From Leucobacter chromiireducens subsp. solipictus (GTDB lineage Bacteria > Actinomycetota > Actinomycetes > Actinomycetales > Microbacteriaceae): 64,000 bases of DNA. Shown here one piece after another: positions 1 to 7,432 of the stretch (position 1 is its first letter; every line of letters starts with the position of its first letter). The translations under genes and the position numbers were made by a program. The notes under the pieces are model-generated. The model was given only the letters and a program-made list of their open reading frames with translations, was not told the DNA's origin and did no database searches. The stretch covers positions 175,189-239,188 of the forward strand of contig NZ_QYAC01000007.1 of assembly GCF_016758195.1 (NCBI RefSeq). The letters run 5' to 3'.

Positions 1-836
1 ATCGCGAGCCAGCCGAAGATGACAAACACGATGGTCGTGGTCAGGGTGAGCTTCGCGTGCAGCCCGAGCCGCTTGTGCGCGCGCCAGCCGCTGCCGATCA
101 CGTAGCGGTAGAGCGCGAAGATCACGGGGAAGCCGATCGCGCCGAGGAACACGCCGATGGCGAGCACGCTGAGCAGGTAGACGTCGGTGGCGAACGGATC
201 GAGCCCGCCCCCGAGCGGCACAAAGCCGGTGTTCGTGAACGCGGAGGCCGCGAGGTAGAACCCGTTCCAGAGCGCGTGCCAGAAGTCATAGCCGGCCATC
301 ATCAGGCGCGGGGTGATGAGTACCGTCAGGGCGGCCTCGATGATGACCACGCTCAGCGCGACCGCGCCCAGCAGGCCGCCGATCTCGCCGAGCCCCACGG
401 CCTGGCTCTCGGAGACGTCACGCCCCATGCGCATCGGGTTCGTGTCACCCGCGGCGAGCAGGCGCTGGCGGAGCCCGAGCCGGCGGGTCACCGTGAGCCC
501 CAGGATGCTCGCGAGCGTGAGCACACCGATGCCGCCGATCTGCAGGCCGGCGAGCACCACGATCTCGCCAAACAGCGACCAGTGCGTCGACATGTCGACG
601 GTGGAGAGCCCGGTCACGCAGATCGCGGAGACCGCGGTGAAGAGCGCGTCGGCGAGCGGGGTCATCGTGCCGCTACTGCTCGCGATGGGCAGCGAGAGCA
701 GCGCGGTCCACAGCAGGATCAGCGCGGTGAAGATGAGCAGCGCGAACCGGGCGGGGGACGAGTGGATCATCCCCCCGATCCACGACCGCCGCGAGAGTGC
801 AGCGGAGCGGCGCTGGCTCCTGACGGATGCCCCCAC
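1..836 (-). CDS. TrkH/KtrB-family potassium transporter, membrane subunit (partial)
   Basis: This is the N-terminal ~278 residues of a K+ uptake channel subunit, cut by the left edge; the family is usually 440-500 residues. Reading the minus strand from a GTG at 836 gives a basic N-terminus, then hydrophobic helices beginning ARFALLIFTAL. A selectivity-filter-like segment AICVTGLSTVD follows, as does a second filter-like SAFTNTGFVPLG. The two pore repeats with conserved glycine are typical of TrkH/KtrB proteins, which need a cytosolic TrkA/KtrA partner; none is in the window. GGGAAAG lies ~10 nt before the GTG. A downstream ATG at ~767 is an alternative start. The family is secure, the exact start less so. 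Confidence 0.85.
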   Translation of the reverse strand, partial: MGASVRSQRRSAALSRRSWIGGMIHSSPARFALLIFTALILLWTALLSLPIASSSGTMTPLADALFTAVSAICVTGLSTVDMSTHWSLFGEIVVLAGLQIGGIGVLTLASILGLTVTRRLGLRQRLLAAGDTNPMRMGRDVSESQAVGLGEIGGLLGAVALSVVIIEAALTVLITPRLMMAGYDFWHALWNGFYLAASAFTNTGFVPLGGGLDPFATDVYLLSVLAIGVFLGAIGFPVIFALYRYVIGSGWRAHKRLGLHAKLTLTTTIVFVIFGWLA

Positions 837-955
837 AGTGCCCTACTTTCCCGGTGACGGTGCGAGGCGCACGAATCTCATGGTCTCGGCTTGCTGGTGT
901 CATGGTACACATGCGAAGCGGCTCAGGTGAATTATCGGCCCGCGGCACGCGGGTG

Positions 956-984
956 CGGACAGAATGCCTGCGGCCCACTACCCT
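956..984 (+). promoter_or_regulatory. Putative promoter of the ArsR-type gene
   Basis: CGGACA (956-961), a 17-nt spacer and TACCCT (979-984) lie only 6 nt before the ATG at 991. Transcription would start at or next to the start codon, giving a leaderless mRNA, which is common in actinobacteria. No Shine-Dalgarno sequence is present, which agrees. Confidence 0.4.
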
Positions 985-990
985 GGGGCT

Positions 991-1467
991 ATGCCAGATA
1001 TCTTCGGGGTTATTGCCGACGCGACCCGGCGCGACATCCTGCAGGTCCTGCTCGAGCGGGTGCAGCGCGACGCCGAGATCAGCGTGTCCGAGATCGTCGG
1101 GCAGCTCGAGATCAGCCAGCCGACCGTCTCGAAGCACCTGAAGGTGCTGCGCGAGGCCGAGCTTGTGACGGTCCGCGAGGAGGGGCAGCACCGCTACTAC
1201 TCCCTGAACGCCGAGCCGCTCGAGATGATCGAGGACTTCATCATCCCGTTCCTTTCGGCGGGGTTCGATACCGAGGTGACGGTCGAATATCTGTCGGAGT
1301 CGGGCGAGCGAATCCCGGGCCCGGGGGATCAGGATGCGTTCGCGAACCTCGACGAAGAGGTGCTCCCGGAGGAGGCCGCGGCCGCCGCGGAGCGCATGGG
1401 TCGTGCTGCCGCACGCGCCGAGAATCGGGTGAAGGAGCTCGTCGCTCGGTTCCGTCTGCGCGAGTGA
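991..1467 (+). CDS. ArsR-type winged helix-turn-helix transcriptional regulator
   Basis: A 158-residue regulator with an N-terminal winged helix. Residues 6-28 (GVIADATRRDILQVLLERV) form the first helices, and the recognition helix is around ISQPTVSKHLKVL (41-53). The wing follows at VTVREEGQHRYYSL (59-72). The C-terminal half is acidic and alanine-rich and contains no obvious metal-binding cysteines, so metal sensing is not supported. The next gene is the small bS22-type ribosomal protein, separated by 106 nt with its own promoter-like sequence. I chose the ATG at 991 because it sits 6 nt behind a plausible -10 element; an ATG nine codons upstream would lie inside the promoter. The regulated genes are unknown. 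Confidence 0.85.
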   Translation: MPDIFGVIADATRRDILQVLLERVQRDAEISVSEIVGQLEISQPTVSKHLKVLREAELVTVREEGQHRYYSLNAEPLEMIEDFIIPFLSAGFDTEVTVEYLSESGERIPGPGDQDAFANLDEEVLPEEAAAAAERMGRAAARAENRVKELVARFRLRE

Positions 1468-1490
1468 TATCGAGGAATCTGCCGATTCGG

Positions 1491-1520
1491 TTCGCGCTGC
1501 GGCCTCGCACCGAGTAGGAT
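1491..1520 (+). promoter_or_regulatory. Putative promoter of the bS22-type ribosomal gene
   Basis: TTCGCG (1491-1496) and TAGGAT (1515-1520) are separated by 18 nt and placed ~50 nt before the start codon. A strong constitutive promoter is expected for a ribosomal protein gene. The assignment rests on hexamer resemblance only. Confidence 0.35.
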
Positions 1521-1573
1521 TACTGTTTTGTGGGCCACGAATCCGGCGGCCCGAGAGACGTTGTGAGGTGACC

Positions 1574-1672
1574 GTGGGTTCTGTTATTAAGAAGCGCCGT
1601 AAGCGTATGTCCAAGAAGAAGCACCGCAAGCTGCTTCGGAAGACGCGTCACCAGCGTCGCAATAAGAAGTAG
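1574..1672 (+). CDS. Small basic ribosomal protein bS22 type (AURKAIP1/COX24 domain)
   Basis: A 32-residue, extremely basic protein (18 Lys/Arg) beginning MGSVIKKRRKRM and ending RRNKK. Actinobacterial 30S subunits carry such a short bS22 protein, also annotated as AURKAIP1/COX24 domain protein, bound to 16S rRNA. The length and sequence pattern match that family. The start is the GTG at 1574, because GAGG at 1565-1568 is spaced five bases from it. A second GTG two codons upstream overlaps the Shine-Dalgarno and is less likely. It is easily missed by gene callers because of its size. Confidence is high because the sequence is nearly invariant in the phylum. Confidence 0.93.
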   Translation: MGSVIKKRRKRMSKKKHRKLLRKTRHQRRNKK

Positions 1673-1766
1673 TCGACGCGCCTCGGGCGCGACGGATGCT
1701 GGCGTCGGGCCGTAGGTCCGGCGCCATTGTGTTTTCTGGGATGCGGTACGTGCGGAGGGGAACCCC

Positions 1767-2057
1767 ATGCGAGCAGTGCGGTTGACGCTGATCGGTAAGC
1801 CCGGCTGTCACCTGTGTGACGAGGCGCGCGACGTCGTGGAGCGCGTCCGCGCGGAGGTCGCGGCGGAGGGTGTCGAGACGGAACTCGAGGAGCTCGACAT
1901 TCTGCAGGATCCCGCGCTCGCGCGCGTCCATGCGGAGAGTATTCCGGTGCTCCAGATCAACGGCAAACGCCACGCGATTTGGCGCGTGGATCCCGCGCGC
2001 CTCGCTCCCGCGATCCAGAAGGCGGCCCGCGGCCCGCTCGGGCGGCTGCTGCCGTAA
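1767..2057 (+). CDS. Glutaredoxin-family protein (DUF836-like)
   Basis: A 96-residue thioredoxin-fold protein with a redox motif C-H-L-C at residues 14-17 directly after the first beta strand (RLTLIGKPG). The cis-proline segment SIPVL is at about residues 58-62. This matches small cytosolic glutaredoxin-like proteins, which reduce disulfides or mixed mycothiol/protein disulfides. The actual partner is not known. It lies ~95 nt after the bS22-type gene and ~90 nt before the Dabb gene on the same strand, so it may share a transcript. The ATG at 1767 follows a GGAGGGG at 1754-1760. The family is certain, the substrate unknown. Confidence 0.88.
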   Translation: MRAVRLTLIGKPGCHLCDEARDVVERVRAEVAAEGVETELEELDILQDPALARVHAESIPVLQINGKRHAIWRVDPARLAPAIQKAARGPLGRLLP

Positions 2058-2146
2058 CCCTCGTTCCGGCCGCGACTGCCGTTCTCGCCGGAATCCCCGT
2101 TCTCGCCGGAACCCCCCCACCGTTTGCGTGACTCGAAAGGCTGCTC

Positions 2147-2449
2147 ATGACCCTGCGCCACATTGTTTCCTGGAAGCTCGGCGGCGAATCGCGCGCGGAG
2201 CGCGACGCCCAGGCCGCGGAGATCACCGCCGCCCTCCTGCCGCTGCGCGAGCTCGTCCCGACGCTGCGCGCGCTCGACGTGCACCGGAACGAACTGTTCG
2301 ACGGCGACAACTACGATCTGACGCTCGTCGCGGACTTCGACGACGCCGAGGGCCTCGCGGTCTACGCGACGCACCCCGACCATGTTGCGGCGGGTGCGGT
2401 GGTGAAGCAGTACGCCGTGGCCCGCGTCGCCACAGACTTCACGCTCTAG
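2147..2449 (+). CDS. Dabb family (stress-responsive alpha/beta barrel) protein
   Basis: A 100-residue single-domain protein opening with TLRHIVSWKL and carrying the conserved pattern DLTLVADFDDAEGLAVYATHPDHV near residues 57-80. Both are hallmarks of the Dabb (dimeric alpha-beta barrel) family. These small cytosolic proteins form dimers with a central cavity. Some act as cyclases or stress proteins, but most bacterial members have no assigned reaction, and none can be assigned here. An AAAGG sits ~8 nt before the ATG. The gene is followed after ~18 nt by a long perfect palindrome. Confidence 0.85.
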   Translation: MTLRHIVSWKLGGESRAERDAQAAEITAALLPLRELVPTLRALDVHRNELFDGDNYDLTLVADFDDAEGLAVYATHPDHVAAGAVVKQYAVARVATDFTL

Positions 2450-2466
2450 CCCCGACCCATCGCGGC

Positions 2467-2520
2467 GAGCACGCATTTTGGCACCTTTCCCGTCGTGGGA
2501 AGGTGCCAAAATGCGTGCTC
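2467..2520. repeat. Long extragenic palindrome (family copy 1)
   Basis: The left arm starts GAGCACGCATTTTGGCACC at 2467, and the right arm ends with its exact complement at 2520. The arms are 24-25 nt with one bulged T and a ~5-nt loop. It separates the plus-strand Dabb gene from the convergent flavin monooxygenase, so it can serve as a bidirectional terminator. A diverged relative is at 15189-15244. Confidence 0.85.
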
Positions 2521-2554
2521 GGCCGGGTGGCGGGCTCGGGGGCGCGGGTGAGAG

Positions 2555-3835
2555 CTAGGCCCGCGCGAGCAGCTCGGCGCTCGGGGCGTAGGCGCGATAG
2601 CTCTGCTGGATCGCGATCTGGTCCGCGAGGTACTTCGCGTCGTGCCACACGCCCCAGATGAAGCTCGAGCCGCGGCGCGACTGCCAGGGGAGTCCGAGGA
2701 AGTACACGCCCGGCTCGCGGGATACGCCACGCTGATGCACCGGTCGGCCGAGCTCGTCGAATGCGTCGACCTGGAGCCAGCTGTAGTCGGCGCGGAATCC
2801 GGTGGCCCACACGATCGAGGTGATGCCGGCCGCGGCGAGGTCCAGCTCGAGGATCGGGTCGGTGACGCACGCCGGATCCGGGCCCAGCTCGCGGGCCGTC
2901 GGTTCCTCGGGGAGGTCGAGGCCCATGCGCTCGATGTAGGCGTCGGCCTCGTCGAGCAGCGCCAGGTAGTTTTCGTCGCCACCGCGAATGTTCGTGGCGA
3001 GGTCGGTGCCGAAGCGCATCACGCCGTCCTCGTACGCGTTCGCGCGGCCCACGAGTGTGATCCCGTCGGCGGCGAGATTGCGGAAGTCGATGGTGCGCCC
3101 GCCATCCGCCCCGCTGACGGCGATCGTGACGTGTTCCGCGCCCTCCGCGGGCGTGGCCGCATCCCACTTGCCCAGCACCCCGAGCCACCACACGAAACTG
3201 CGGTTGCGGTAGCGCTGCGGCGGGCGATCGTGCGGCCCGACGGCCAGGGTGACCTGGCGACCCGCCTGACGGAGTTCGTTTGCGATCTGCACCCCGGAGG
3301 AGCCAGCCCCGACGACGAGCACGCCCCCGTCCGGGAGCTGCTGCGGGTTGCGGTAGCTGGCGGAGTGCAGCTGCGTCAGGCCGGCGCGCTCGGGCACGAT
3401 GGGCGGGATCGCGGGGACCTGGAACGCGCCCGTGGCCGCCACGATGTAGCGCGCCCGGATCGAGCCGTCGGAGGTCTGCACCTGGAAGCCTGCCGCGTGG
3501 GGCAGTTTCTGCACGGACTGGACCTCGACGCCGCAGCGGATCGGGGCGTCGATCATGCGCGCGTACGTTTCGAAGTACGCGGCGACCCGCTCCTTCGGGG
3601 CGAACGCGTCCTGATCGAGGTCGTCGAATTCGAGGCCGGGGAAGCGGTCGTGCCAGGCGGGACCGTTCGCGACCAGGGAGTCCCACCGTTCGGAGCGCCA
3701 CCGCTCCGCGATTCGATGCCGCTCAACGACGATGTGGGCCACGCCCTGCGCGCTCAGGTGCTCGCTCATGGCGACGCCGGCTTGCCCGGCGCCGACGACG
3801 AGGACTTCGGTGACCTCGGGTGCTGTGGTCGGCAT
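2555..3835 (-). CDS. Flavin-containing monooxygenase (FAD/NADPH, Baeyer-Villiger/FMO type)
   Basis: A 426-residue two-dinucleotide-domain flavoprotein. The FAD motif GAGQAG is at residues 15-20, an ATG motif at IVAATGAFQVP (about 131-141) and an NADPH motif GAGSSG at 176-181. A late ATGF segment (IVWATGF) leads into a C-terminal region typical of single-component FMOs such as CzcO-like proteins. Such enzymes insert one oxygen atom into nitrogen, sulfur or carbonyl substrates using NADPH and O2. The start at 3835 has GGAGA 8 nt upstream; an upstream in-frame ATG would add 58 low-complexity residues. It lies downstream of the LysR gene on the same strand with a GATGC dyad between, so it is probably a member of the LysR-controlled cluster. 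The substrate is unknown. Confidence 0.85.
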   Translation of the reverse strand: MPTTAPEVTEVLVVGAGQAGVAMSEHLSAQGVAHIVVERHRIAERWRSERWDSLVANGPAWHDRFPGLEFDDLDQDAFAPKERVAAYFETYARMIDAPIRCGVEVQSVQKLPHAAGFQVQTSDGSIRARYIVAATGAFQVPAIPPIVPERAGLTQLHSASYRNPQQLPDGGVLVVGAGSSGVQIANELRQAGRQVTLAVGPHDRPPQRYRNRSFVWWLGVLGKWDAATPAEGAEHVTIAVSGADGGRTIDFRNLAADGITLVGRANAYEDGVMRFGTDLATNIRGGDENYLALLDEADAYIERMGLDLPEEPTARELGPDPACVTDPILELDLAAAGITSIVWATGFRADYSWLQVDAFDELGRPVHQRGVSREPGVYFLGLPWQSRRGSSFIWGVWHDAKYLADQIAIQQSYRAYAPSAELLARA

Positions 3836-3993
3836 GATTCGTTCTCCGCTCGAATTGGGGTCGATGCGGATCGCCGGCGCGGGGCAGCAGTGCACTCGGG
3901 GCCGGGATCCGGCCGGGGCGCGGAAGGTGCGGCCCGGATATGCACCAGCAAACCCCAGGGTTCGAGCGGGATGCCAATACACATTCGCGGAGC

Positions 3994-4018
3994 ACTGCAT
4001 CGGTTTCAATGATGCAGC
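3994..4018. promoter_or_regulatory. Inverted repeat, putative LysR operator copy A
   Basis: ACTGCATC, a 9-nt spacer and GATGCAGC. The same dyad with the same 9-nt spacer recurs at 8941-8965 in front of the aminotransferase gene. Placed ~160 nt upstream of the flavin monooxygenase start and abutting the lysR stop codon, it is a good candidate for control of the monooxygenase. Confidence 0.55.
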
Positions 4019-4980
4019 TAACCTGCAGGATCGGAAAAAGGCATGTCCGTGACCTTGGCTGGCGCGGGCACCTCGCCGGTGACCAGCTCGCGCACGGCGG
4101 CGGCCACCGCACGTGAGCGCGCGGTGCGCTCGACCTGCGCCAGCGAGGCCACCGTGACGTTGAGCCGGCGCACGTCATCGCTGATATCGACCACCACCGT
4201 CTTGCTCCCGGTGTACGTCTCCTCGATGCGGGGGCGCTGGTTCAGGATCGCGAAGCCGCAGCCCATCGCGACCAGGGAGCGCACCGCCTCGTAGTTCTTG
4301 GTGCGGTACTTGATGTTCGGGGTGACGCCGACGTCACTGAACAGCTGCAGGAAGTACGTGCTGCTGTCGGGGAGATCGAGCAGGACGAGCGGATCGTTCG
4401 CGAGCTCTGCGAGGGCCACTTCCGCGCGCCCGGCGAGCGGGTGCGCGGTGTCGAGGATGACGTGTGGCGAGACCTCCGCGATGAACTCGTGGTCGATCCC
4501 GTCGGGCGAGGTGAGGTCGTAACCGACGACGACCTCGGCCCGGCCCCCGCGCAGGGCCGCGAGGTTCTCCTCGTGATCGCCTTCAAGCACGTCGACGGTG
4601 AGCTCGGGATAGCGCTCCTGCAGCAGCGCCAGGAGCTGGGGGAGCAGGAACGGGGTCAGCGTGTGGAAGCAGGCGATCGTGATCGCCCCGCGGACCTCGT
4701 TCTGCTCGGCCTGGATGTTTTCGATGGTGTCGGTGAGGAGGCCGAACAGGCGGTGGGTGTCGCGCAGCAGCTCTTCGCCGGATGCCGTCAGGATCAGGCC
4801 CTTCGAGTGCTGGCGAATGAACAGCGCGGTGCCGAGGGAGCGCTCGAGGTGCGAGATCGCCGTGGAGACCGCGGACTGGGCAACGTGGAGCTGCTGGCTC
4901 GCCGCGGTCATGTTCAGCGTCTTCGCGCACTCCGCGAAATAGCTGAGCTGGGTGAGCGTGATGGCAAAACGGTGGCTCAT
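4018..4980 (-). CDS. LysR-family transcriptional regulator of the catabolic cluster
   Basis: A 320-residue LysR regulator. The N-terminal winged helix (residues ~8-67) contains LTQLSYFAECAKTLNMTAASQQLHVAQSAVS-type helices. It is followed by a linker helix and a periplasmic-binding-like effector domain (REVRGAITIACFHTLTPF onward, ~95-300). It is divergent from the RidA operon (149-nt gap) and precedes the flavin monooxygenase on its own strand, the classic arrangement for a LysR regulator and its targets. GATGC half-sites lie in its own upstream region and at two other promoters of the cluster. The start ATG at 4980 has GGAGGATC ~6 nt upstream. Its inducer is unknown. Confidence 0.9.
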   Translation of the reverse strand: MSHRFAITLTQLSYFAECAKTLNMTAASQQLHVAQSAVSTAISHLERSLGTALFIRQHSKGLILTASGEELLRDTHRLFGLLTDTIENIQAEQNEVRGAITIACFHTLTPFLLPQLLALLQERYPELTVDVLEGDHEENLAALRGGRAEVVVGYDLTSPDGIDHEFIAEVSPHVILDTAHPLAGRAEVALAELANDPLVLLDLPDSSTYFLQLFSDVGVTPNIKYRTKNYEAVRSLVAMGCGFAILNQRPRIEETYTGSKTVVVDISDDVRRLNVTVASLAQVERTARSRAVAAAVRELVTGEVPAPAKVTDMPFSDPAG

Positions 4981-5016
4981 GCGGGGGATCCTCCGGCGGT
5001 GGGGGCACGGCTGTGT

Positions 5017-5084
5017 GCATCTGAATTATCGATAGCCTAGCTTCGTTTTGAGTATTTTACAGATGCAATTTCAGTGTTGAGAAT
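5017..5084 (+). promoter_or_regulatory. ridA promoter with putative LysR binding region
   Basis: TTTACA (5056-5061), 17 nt and GAGAAT (5079-5084) form a plausible promoter for ridA. TGCATCTG (5017-5024) and CAGATGCA (5060-5067) are exact inverse copies, the latter overlapping the -35. TATCGATA (5027-5034) is a further palindrome between them. This is the divergent lysR-ridA region where a LysR protein would bind. Confidence 0.5.
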
Positions 5085-5129
5085 GGTGCTCAGGACCCCG
5101 TTCATCCCGCAACTCAACGAGGAGACACC

Positions 5130-5561
5130 GTGACGGAAACGACGCACCTGCGCCTGCGGAAGTTCAACACCCGCGAGACCTACCCGGAGCAGAACCTCGA
5201 CAACGACCTGTGCCAGGCCGTGGTGGCGGGCGGGGTGGTCTACCTCCCCGGACAGATCGGGCAAGACCTCGACACCCGCGAATCGGTCGGCATCGGGGAC
5301 GTGACCGCGCAGACCGAGCAGGCCATGCGGAACATCGCCATGCTGCTGGAGGAGGCGGGCAGTAGCCTGGCCGACATCGTGAAGGTGACGATCTACATCA
5401 TCGACCCGCGCTACCGCGAGGACGTCTACCGCACGGTCGGGAAGTGGCTGAAGGGCGTCTACCCGGTGTCCACCGGCATCGTGGTCCAGGCGCTCGCACG
5501 CCCCGAGTGGCTCGTCGAGATCGACGCCACCGCGGTGCTCAGCGATGGGGGCCGGGCGTGA
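5130..5561 (+). CDS. RidA family (YjgF/YER057c/UK114) enamine/imine deaminase-like protein
   Basis: A 143-residue RidA-fold protein. Characteristic segments are GGVVYLPGQIGQDL (residues ~33-46), a QTEQAMRNIAMLLEEAGSSLADIVKVTIYI helix-strand unit (~60-92) and a C-terminal EWLVEIDATAVL. RidA proteins hydrolyse reactive 2-aminoacrylate-type enamines/imines, and relatives (RutC, 2-aminomuconate deaminase) are pathway-specific deaminases. Given its place as the first gene of a catabolic operon, a pathway-specific role is more likely than general housekeeping; that is inference. The GTG at 5130 follows GAGGAG by 6 nt. Its stop overlaps the next start as GTGA. Confidence 0.88.
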   Translation: MTETTHLRLRKFNTRETYPEQNLDNDLCQAVVAGGVVYLPGQIGQDLDTRESVGIGDVTAQTEQAMRNIAMLLEEAGSSLADIVKVTIYIIDPRYREDVYRTVGKWLKGVYPVSTGIVVQALARPEWLVEIDATAVLSDGGRA

Positions 5562-6235
5562 CTTTTTCACTGATCCTCCGCGACCCCGTAACGGGGGAAT
5601 TCGGATCCGCGATCTCCTCCTCTTCGCCCGCGGTTGCCGCGCGCTGCGTGAACCTCGCCGACGGGGTCGGCGGCGCGCACTCCCAGAACGTGACCGACCC
5701 GCGCCTCGGCCCCGCGCTCCTCGCCGAGCTCGGTGCCGGTGCCACCGCGCAGCAGGCCGTCGACCGGGTCGTTGCGACGCAGGATCCCGCGACGATCGGC
5801 TACCGCCAACTGCTGGTGCTCGATGCGGCAGGCCGCGCCGCCGTGTACTCCGGGGACCGCGCGCTCGGGATCTTTGGTGCGGCCAGCCGCGAGAACGCGG
5901 TCGCGGGCGGCAACATGCTCGCGAGTCTCGACGTGCTCGACGCGCTCGTGGACACGGCGCTGTCCGCCCCCGGCCGGATCGAAGAACGCCTCCTCGCCGC
6001 GCTTCAGGCCGCGGTCGCGGCGGGCGGGGAAGCCGGCCCCGTGCACTCCGCAGGGCTGGCGGTCGTGGGATCCGCCGGCTGGCGGATCACCGACCTCCGC
6101 GTCGACTGGTCCGAGGACCCGATCGGGGAGCTCGGGCGCGTGCTCGCGGAGTGGCTGCCGCAGCGCGATGACTACACCCACCGCGGGCTGAACCCCGCGG
6201 CCGCCCCCTCGTACGGGGTACCCGGAGATGAATGA
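5558..6235 (+). CDS. DUF1028 family protein (Ntn-hydrolase-like)
   Basis: A 225-residue DUF1028 protein. It begins TFSLILRDPVTGEFGSAI, and the N-terminal strand is followed by SSSPAVAARC and GVGGAHSQN, all typical of the family. Structural work on the family indicates an Ntn-hydrolase-like fold, but no reaction has been established that I can name. It starts at a GTG overlapping the ridA stop (GTGA) and its own stop overlaps the M20 gene by 8 nt, so it is translationally coupled with both. DUF1028 genes next to ridA-like and amidohydrolase genes suggest a role in amide-bond hydrolysis in a catabolic route; that is inference. Confidence 0.85.
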   Translation: MTFSLILRDPVTGEFGSAISSSSPAVAARCVNLADGVGGAHSQNVTDPRLGPALLAELGAGATAQQAVDRVVATQDPATIGYRQLLVLDAAGRAAVYSGDRALGIFGAASRENAVAGGNMLASLDVLDALVDTALSAPGRIEERLLAALQAAVAAGGEAGPVHSAGLAVVGSAGWRITDLRVDWSEDPIGELGRVLAEWLPQRDDYTHRGLNPAAAPSYGVPGDE

Positions 6236-7370
6236 CCCGCTGAAGTCGCGCGTTGCGGCGCGCGCCCGGGAGGTCGACGCCGAACTGATCGCGCTCTCGA
6301 ACGATCTCCACGAGCACCCCGAGACGGGTTGGCAGGAGCACCGCTCCGCCGCCGCGGTCGCCGCGGTCCTCGCCGCGCACGGCTTCGACGTGGAGCAGCC
6401 CTACCTGGGCCTCGAGACCGCCTTCCGCGCGGTGCGCGATCCGGCATCCGCGACCCGTTTCACGGTCGGCTTGCTCGCGGAGTACGACGCGCTCCCCGGC
6501 CTCGGGCACGCCTGCGGCCACAATCTCATCTCGGCGATGTCCGTCGGTGCGGCGCTCGCGCTCGCGGCCGCGGCCGACGAGGTCGGGATCGCGGTGGAGG
6601 TGATCGGCACCCCCGCCGAGGAGGGTGGCGGCGGCAAGATCGCGCTGCTCGACCGCGGCGCGTTCACGAACCTCGACTTCGCACTGATGGCGCACCCCGC
6701 CCCCGTCGACGTGGCCGAGGCCCGGCCCTTCGCGGTGACCCACTGGCACGTCCAGTACGACGGCCGCGCCGCGCACGCCGCCGCGTACCCGGAGCGCGGG
6801 ACCAACGCGAACGACGCGTTCCTCATCGCGCAGGTGGCGCTCGGTTTGCTCCGGCAGCAGCTGCCCGCGACGGTGCGCGTGCACGGCGTACAAACCCGTG
6901 GCGGCGAAGCGCCCAACGCGATCCCGGAGCGCACAGAGGGGCGCTGGTACGTCCGCGCCGAGACGACCGAGCAGCTCCTCGCTCTCGAAGCGCGGGTGCG
7001 TGCGTGCTTCGAGGCCGGCGCGCTCGCCACGGGCGCGCGCCTCACCATCACGCCGGAGAGCGAGCGCTACGCCGAGATGCGCACCGACGAGGCCGCGCTC
7101 GACCGGTACCGCGAGAACGCGACCGCGCTCGGCCGAAACTTCGACGTCGATCCGGCCGCCGCCACCATGAACCGCGCCTCGACCGACATGGGCAACGTGT
7201 CCCAGCTCGTGAACGCGATCCACCCCTACATCGGAGTGGGTGGCGAGGCGAGCAATCACCAGCCCGCCTTTGCCGCGGCCTGCGTGGGCCCGGGGGCCGA
7301 GCAGGCGCTGCGCGACGGGGCCGTCGCGCTCGCCTGGACCGCGCTCGACGTGGCACGGAACCGCATCTGA
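6228..7370 (+). CDS. M20 family metallo-amidohydrolase (AbgB/aminoacylase-like)
   Basis: A 380-residue M20D-type peptidase/amidohydrolase. Metal-binding and catalytic segments are LLAEYDALPGLGHACGHN (HACGHN at 94-99) and TPAEEGGGGK (EE at 131-132). The lid dimerisation domain contains HWHVQYDGRAAHAAAYPERGTNAND. Relatives hydrolyse N-acyl or p-aminobenzoyl-glutamate amides with two divalent metals. The start ATG at 6228 overlaps the DUF1028 stop. With DUF1028, RidA and the downstream dehydrogenase and aminotransferase it forms a plausible route: amide cleavage, then oxidation or transamination of the released amine. The specific substrate cannot be read from sequence. Confidence 0.88.
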   Translation: MNDPLKSRVAARAREVDAELIALSNDLHEHPETGWQEHRSAAAVAAVLAAHGFDVEQPYLGLETAFRAVRDPASATRFTVGLLAEYDALPGLGHACGHNLISAMSVGAALALAAAADEVGIAVEVIGTPAEEGGGGKIALLDRGAFTNLDFALMAHPAPVDVAEARPFAVTHWHVQYDGRAAHAAAYPERGTNANDAFLIAQVALGLLRQQLPATVRVHGVQTRGGEAPNAIPERTEGRWYVRAETTEQLLALEARVRACFEAGALATGARLTITPESERYAEMRTDEAALDRYRENATALGRNFDVDPAAATMNRASTDMGNVSQLVNAIHPYIGVGGEASNHQPAFAAACVGPGAEQALRDGAVALAWTALDVARNRI

Positions 7371-7432
7371 TCCACCACTGAATCCCGGCGCCCCACGCGG
7401 CGCGAGCACACCCACGGAGAAACGAGAACGAC

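Noticed and set aside
57..930. Plus-strand frames across the TrkH gene
   Set aside because: They are charged, low-complexity shadows of the minus-strand membrane protein, whose frame shows clear pore helices.
3836..4009. An N-terminal extension of the flavin monooxygenase
   Set aside because: The extension is Cys/Pro/Arg-rich, has no ribosome site and would place the operator dyad inside the gene; ATG 3835 has a GGAGA site.
4441..5040. A 199-codon plus-strand frame opposite the lysR gene
   Set aside because: It is the antisense shadow of a clear LysR protein.
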